NCBI GenBank assembly: GCA_004357015.1
Contig: SMXE01000241.1
Location: 1 to 9,167, forward strand
DNA from: Caldithrix sp.
GTDB taxonomy: Bacteria; Zhuqueibacterota; Zhuqueibacteria; Oceanimicrobiales; Oceanimicrobiaceae
DNA: 9,167 nucleotides
Reading direction: 5' to 3'
Under the pieces are notes generated by a model. The model did not search any database. It saw only the letters and a list, made by a program, of their open reading frames with translations, and was not told where the DNA came from. A program made the position numbers and the translations under genes. Shown here piece by piece: positions 6,199 through 9,167 of the stretch (within the stretch, counting starts at the first letter, position 1; every line of letters begins with the position of its first letter).

Positions 6199-7539
6199 CT
6201 AAAAGTTGCCTTTGATTTCAGCACACAGATTGTTGGCCTCTGCCTCTGTCGGCGCCTCCGCAATCACCCGGATGATCGGCTCCGTGTTCGACGGGCGGAT
6301 ATGTACCCACGAGTGCCCTCGCACTATCTTGACGCCATCGGTAAGATCAAGATTTTCATGGGCGTATTTCTTTTGAATTTTTGCAAGCGCGGCTTGCGGG
6401 TCGATATTTCCGAGCGCTACCTTGTCTTTGGTAATCACATAATGCGGCAGTGTGCTGTTGAGTTCACTCAACGTGCCGCCGAACTCCGCCAGATGCTGCA
6501 GCGTCAGGGCGATGCCAGCGGGTGCATCGCGCCCGAGGTGAATGTCGGGCAGAATGACGCCGCCGTTGCCTTCGCCGCCGATGACCGCGCCAATTTCGCG
6601 CATTTTTTTGGCGACGTTGATTTCACCGACTTTCGTCCGAAACACCTTAGAGCCGGCAGCCCGGGCAACGTCTTCTGTGGCGCGCGAAGTAGATGCGTTG
6701 ATGGCGACGGGGCCGGACTTTTTGGTTAAAATAAACTTAACAGCCAGAGCCAGGGTGCGCTCCTCGCCGAGCGGCTCGCCTTTTTCGGAAACCAGCGCCA
6801 GCCGGTCAGAATCAGGATCTACCGCGAGGCCGAGATCAGCGCCCTCTTTTTTGACGACGTCGCAAAGCTCGGTAAGGTTCTCGGGTACTGGTTCCGGATC
6901 TCTGGGGAAGCGCCCGCTTGGTTCACAGTTGATTGGGATTATTTCGCAACCTATTCGGTGCAGAAGCTCCGGGAGCATGACACTGCCGGCGCCGCAGACG
7001 CAGTCCAGAACGACTCTGAACGTTCGTGCGTGGATTTGTGTTACATCGATATAGTCCAGCGCCAAAATGGCTTCAAGGTGTTCCTCCACTGCCTTGGAAT
7101 AATGCACCGCCACGCCGATCTTGTCCCAGGAAACGAGCGCAAAGGATTCCTGCTGCGCAAGACGAAGCACTTCTTCCCCCTGTTGGGCGTCAAGGAAAAG
7201 GCCATCGGAGCCGATGAGTTTCAGCCCGTTCCACATGATCGGATTGTGACTGGCCGTGATCATGATGCCGCCGTCGGCTTTTAGGTTTTCCACCGCCAGT
7301 TGCGTTGTGGGCGTGGGGCAAATACCAATGTCAAGGATGTCGCACCCCATTGCAAGCAGTCCCGCGCTGACAGCGTTTTTCATCATGTCGCCGGTCACCC
7401 TGGTGTCCCGTCCCACCACGACTTTCCCACTTTTCACAAAGTCACCAAACGCCTGCGCAAAATTCATCACCCCTTTCGGGGTCAGACCCTCTCCAACGAT
7501 GCCGCGAACCCCGGAGACACTCACCATCAATTTTGACAC
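6199..7539 (-). CDS. glmM: Alpha-D-phosphohexomutase superfamily enzyme (GlmM-like; possible phosphopentomutase)
   Basis: 446 residues, full length. These enzymes move a phosphate between C1 and C6 (or C5) of a sugar through a phosphoserine. All four active-site loops are visible: TASHNP (95-100, with S97 as the phosphoserine), the metal loop DPDSDR (241-246), the sugar loop GEGNGG (322-327) and the phosphate loop RPSNTEP (415-421). The opening SVSGVRGIVGEGLTP and the DPDSDR/GEGNGG combination suit the GlmM-like clade of Bacteroidetes and archaea more than the classical DGDGDR GlmM. It starts at a GTG with AAGGAG 8 nt upstream. As first gene of an operon with deoC and deoA it could supply the missing step from deoxyribose-1-phosphate to deoxyribose-5-phosphate; no DeoB-type phosphopentomutase is present here. 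Housekeeping phosphoglucosamine mutase is the alternative and cannot be excluded by sequence. Confidence 0.88.
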   Translation of the reverse strand: MSKLMVSVSGVRGIVGEGLTPKGVMNFAQAFGDFVKSGKVVVGRDTRVTGDMMKNAVSAGLLAMGCDILDIGICPTPTTQLAVENLKADGGIMITASHNPIMWNGLKLIGSDGLFLDAQQGEEVLRLAQQESFALVSWDKIGVAVHYSKAVEEHLEAILALDYIDVTQIHARTFRVVLDCVCGAGSVMLPELLHRIGCEIIPINCEPSGRFPRDPEPVPENLTELCDVVKKEGADLGLAVDPDSDRLALVSEKGEPLGEERTLALAVKFILTKKSGPVAINASTSRATEDVARAAGSKVFRTKVGEINVAKKMREIGAVIGGEGNGGVILPDIHLGRDAPAGIALTLQHLAEFGGTLSELNSTLPHYVITKDKVALGNIDPQAALAKIQKKYAHENLDLTDGVKIVRGHSWVHIRPSNTEPIIRVIAEAPTEAEANNLCAEIKGNF

Positions 7540-7547
7540 CCGGCTTG

Positions 7548-7553
7548 CTCCTT
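7548..7553 (-). promoter_or_regulatory. Ribosome binding site for the mutase gene
   Basis: AAGGAG on the minus strand lies 8 nt before the GTG at 7539-7537. It decides the start: the next in-frame ATG (7527-7525) would be 20 nt from this site and has none of its own. Confidence 0.75.
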
Positions 7554-7812
7554 ACTTAGTTTTCAAAGTAACTATTGACGCCCTCGTAAAACAGTCGAAC
7601 TCAATCGAATCTACATTGGTTAAGCGAAGTAAAATCAAAAAGTTGAACGTATATTGTTCTAACCCATTTAAACACAACATGTTACTTTGGTTTGCAGTCA
7701 ACACCTCTGACTTTTTACGAGGTCGTCACTATTTCTATTGGCTCTTAGCTATTGGCTTTGAGCTTGCTGATAAGGTATTTAGTACCTGAACCCGAAACGG
7801 CCTTCGTCTGTC

Positions 7813-7847
7813 ATTCTTGCTCCAGCGGCTGCCAGATAAGCAGGAAT
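7813..7847. repeat. Hairpin resembling the dispersed 'ATTC..GC-AAAGC-GC..GAAT' type
   Basis: ATTCTTGCT (7813-7821) pairs over 9 positions, with one G-U, with AGCAGGAAT (7839-7847) around a 17-nt loop. The preceding GTC gives GTCATTCTTGC, close to the GTCATTCC(C/T)GC core of palindromic repeats found in many proteobacterial and environmental genomes. This copy is degenerate. Confidence 0.45.
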
Positions 7848-7867
7848 TTCCTACTTGAGTCAGGGGA

Positions 7868-7897
7868 TTCCGGCATCAGGCAACTGCCTGACTGGAA
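7868..7897. repeat. Strong hairpin, 30 bp
   Basis: TTCCGG (7868-7873) pairs with CTGGAA (7892-7897) with one G-U; then a CA bulge; then a perfect 7-bp stem TCAGGCA-AC-TGCCTGA (7876-7891). No T-run follows on either strand, so I do not call it a terminator. The core could also be read as a protein-binding palindrome. Confidence 0.55.
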
Positions 7898-8035
7898 GTA
7901 AGAGTTCCTAAAGTTTCTCATTGTGTGCCACAAATTTATGAACAATGGCCAACAGCTAAATGCCAATAGCTGCATAGTTACTCTCAAAGTGAAGTAACGA
8001 ATTGTAAACTTTCAAGATAACATATTTGGATCTTT

Positions 8036-8099
8036 TTTGCAAAAGTTTTTAAATGTAATTTGCAAAATCATTGATTTTCGCAGAACATTGTTGTATATT
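8036..8099 (+). promoter_or_regulatory. Candidate sigma70-like promoter with upstream TTTGCAAAA direct repeats
   Basis: TTGATT (8071-8076) and TATATT (8094-8099) are 17 bp apart, close to the -35/-10 consensus, in an A+T-rich block. Just upstream the 9-mer TTTGCAAAA occurs twice (8036-8044 and 8059-8067), 23 bp apart, about two helical turns, as expected of an UP element or paired operator half-sites. It would give a leader of about 105 nt before the ATG at 8210. If the host belongs to a lineage with a different -10/-35 code the match means less. Confidence 0.4.
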
Positions 8100-8209
8100 T
8101 CGTCGATCTTTGTCAAGGATGGCAAGACAAGGCATTCTCCGACTGATTTCAGGTGAATGTTTTGTGCAAAGGATGCATTCTAACCGTAGTTAATTTGTGA
8201 GTTCCCGGT

Positions 8210-9142
8210 ATGAAAAGTCTATTCGGGCTCGTTGCACTCACCTTCTTGAACGTGCTCACCCCGCATGCAAACGACGCTTCCCAACCCAATGATCTGAAGA
8301 TCGCCCAGGTGGTTCGTAAAGCTGTGAGAGACGCGGACTCAACGCTGCTGCATACGACAGTCCTGGGCAACTGGCGCGATTACCTGAAAATTGCAGCCAT
8401 CGACCTGGAAATCGAATTACAGCCCCTTGTCCTGATCAAATTCGATGAAGACATGAGTTTTCGCACGCAACTCAAAAAGCTCATAGAGTGGGAAGCAACT
8501 TGCAAAAAAGTAGAAACGGAGCACTACATTTACTATCACAAGTGGGATGCCCCCCTGCCGGAACTGATTCTGGATGTTCAGGAAGTCCATTTCAACGCAG
8601 TGACCAAGCTGTTCAACATCGAACTGCCCGAAAAGATCCCCTACCGCTACGACGTGTCGCTGGACGCCGGCGAGGTTTATGCATTCGACGATTTGCGCGG
8701 CGGCATTGTTTCGCCCCAGCCGTTTGATCTTGAAAAAGCTGCGCTGGCGATCTTTTACAGCGTCAATTCCGGCTTGCCTTATTTAACCGCACCGCTGTCG
8801 CTGATGTACGGCCGTTATTTTCAGAACGAGTCGACTTCCCGGGCGTATTTCGAAAAATGCATGCATGAAATTACCCGGCAAGGTTACGTACCTGCTCTGG
8901 AGCTTTATCGGCAGGAAAGTCATGATGAATCATCTCCTCAACAAGGCTGGCTTTCTGCTTTTGCGTTTGTGTATAAACTGACCGAACAGTTTGGCGCCCC
9001 CAGAATAGCGGAGTTCCTGAAAACAGCGGACAATGAAATGTCTCCGGACGCCTATTCGGCAGCATTTGAGCGAATTTTCGAAGTGAGCCTCCCGGAATTT
9101 GAGCAGGCGAACGGATTCGAGCAGGCCGCAAACAAGCTGTAG
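8210..9142 (+). CDS. Secreted protein resembling peptidase MA-like (gluzincin) domain, without HExxH
   Basis: 310 residues. The first 20-25 residues (MKSLFGLVALTFLNVLTPHANDA) form a plausible Sec signal peptide, so the protein is probably periplasmic or exported. Residues about 102-135 (EHYIYYH..., then VHFNAVTKLFNIELPEKI) and the C-terminal pattern (LSAFAFVYKLTEQFGAPRIAEFLKTA, then AFERIFEVSLPEFEQA) resemble the architecture of bacterial gluzincin-type 'peptidase MA-like' proteins. In those, an HE-x-x-H helix followed by a G-x-x-x-x-L-x-E-G-x-A segment lies in between. The equivalent region here (EKAALAIFYSVNSGLPYLTAPLSLMYG, about 175-201) has no histidine, so the metal site seems lost. The start is the first ATG after a frame opening; its ribosome site is poor. 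It is not part of either operon. The fold assignment is tentative, but coding status and secretion are well supported. Confidence 0.72.
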   Translation: MKSLFGLVALTFLNVLTPHANDASQPNDLKIAQVVRKAVRDADSTLLHTTVLGNWRDYLKIAAIDLEIELQPLVLIKFDEDMSFRTQLKKLIEWEATCKKVETEHYIYYHKWDAPLPELILDVQEVHFNAVTKLFNIELPEKIPYRYDVSLDAGEVYAFDDLRGGIVSPQPFDLEKAALAIFYSVNSGLPYLTAPLSLMYGRYFQNESTSRAYFEKCMHEITRQGYVPALELYRQESHDESSPQQGWLSAFAFVYKLTEQFGAPRIAEFLKTADNEMSPDAYSAAFERIFEVSLPEFEQANGFEQAANKL

Positions 9143-9167
9143 AAAACACAACCGCACCCTCTCTGTA

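Larger units (their letters stand above)
7735..7969. repeat. Possible MITE-like element with 23-bp terminal inverted repeats
   Basis: The left arm (7735-7757) and the right arm (7947-7969) match as inverted repeats at 19 of 23 positions, including an exact 10-bp core AGCTATTGGC / GCCAATAGCT. Each arm also carries an internal near-direct repeat of TATTGGC or TGTTGGC about 14 bp apart. Two further hairpins lie between the arms (7813-7847 and 7868-7897). There is no coding capacity. No convincing target-site duplication flanks the arms, so a mobile origin is only suggested by the nested structure. Confidence 0.45.
7540..8209. other. Divergent intergenic region (670 bp)
   Basis: It separates the minus-strand microcompartment/deoxyribose operon from the plus-strand gene at 8210 and should hold both promoters. 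It is more A+T-rich than the flanking genes, and I see no coding sequence. The centre (7735-7969) is a nest of inverted repeats. On the minus strand a weak promoter candidate is TTGTGT (7677-7672) with TATACG (7653-7648), 18 nt apart, giving a leader of about 100 nt before the mutase gene. A 9-bp inverted pair AGTAACTAT (7567-7575) and ATAGTTACT (7974-7982) flanks the central block and may be chance. I found no CRP- or DeoR-like operator I would defend. Confidence 0.55.

Noticed and set aside
6192..6263. A 24-residue N-terminal extension of the BMC-P protein
   Set aside because: EutN/CcmL proteins start at the MQ/MK of the first beta strand. The extension is arginine-rich out-of-frame mutase sequence.
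5626..6729. A 367-codon open frame on the plus strand
   Set aside because: It lies antisense to three well-identified minus-strand genes (mutase, BMC-P, DeoC), and its translation shows no family features; it is a shadow of G+C-rich codons.
7256..7789. A 177-codon plus-strand frame spanning the mutase start and intergenic DNA
   Set aside because: The first half is antisense to the mutase and the rest is A+T-rich intergenic sequence; no motif and no ribosome site.
7540..8209. CRISPR-like or riboswitch-like structure from the repeats in this region
   Set aside because: The repeats are inverted pairs, not regularly spaced direct repeats with unique spacers, and no known riboswitch core was recognised.

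Overview
The window (about 9.2 kb, roughly 50% G+C by eye) looks like a chromosomal segment from an uncultured Gram-negative bacterium. The Gram-negative reading rests on a YbdG-type mechanosensitive channel and on a decayed C-terminal strand of a TonB-dependent-receptor-like outer-membrane barrel. No marker here fixes the phylum. A Calditrichota/KSB1-like or other FCB-type lineage is only a guess from the flavour of the proteins.

Layout. (1) 1-363, minus strand: the 5' end of an IS256-family transposase that runs off the window, with a long hairpin placed just upstream of and over its ribosome binding region. (2) 364-698: no recognisable gene. (3) 699-3023, plus strand: a compact cluster of four genes, encoding a YbdG-family mechanosensitive channel, a DUF1232 (YkvA-like) membrane protein that starts inside the channel's stop codon, a PilZ-domain protein and a 79-residue zinc-ribbon protein. 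(4) 3024-3718: a gene-poor stretch with a GCAGAG-type dispersed repeat, an outer-membrane-barrel gene remnant and a hairpin. (5) 7539-3719, minus strand: four tightly packed genes in the order phosphohexomutase-superfamily enzyme, EutN/CcmL pentameric microcompartment shell protein, deoxyribose-phosphate aldolase with an unusual N-terminal extension, and thymidine phosphorylase. (6) 7540-8209: a divergent intergenic region with nested inverted repeats (a possible 235-bp MITE-like element) and a candidate promoter. (7) 8210-9142, plus strand: a secreted protein resembling the gluzincin 'peptidase MA-like' fold but without a visible HExxH.

The main point of interest is the minus-strand operon. 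Read as a pathway, deoxynucleoside plus phosphate gives 2-deoxyribose-1-phosphate (phosphorylase), then deoxyribose-5-phosphate (mutase, if it acts as a phosphopentomutase), then glyceraldehyde-3-phosphate plus acetaldehyde (aldolase). A microcompartment vertex protein encoded in the middle, and an amphipathic N-terminal helix on the aldolase that looks like an encapsulation peptide, suggest the aldolase step occurs inside a bacterial microcompartment, as in the 'sugar phosphate utilizing' (SPU) class. The hexameric/trimeric shell proteins and the aldehyde dehydrogenase needed for a complete organelle are not in this window, so this is either a satellite locus or one piece of a scattered system.
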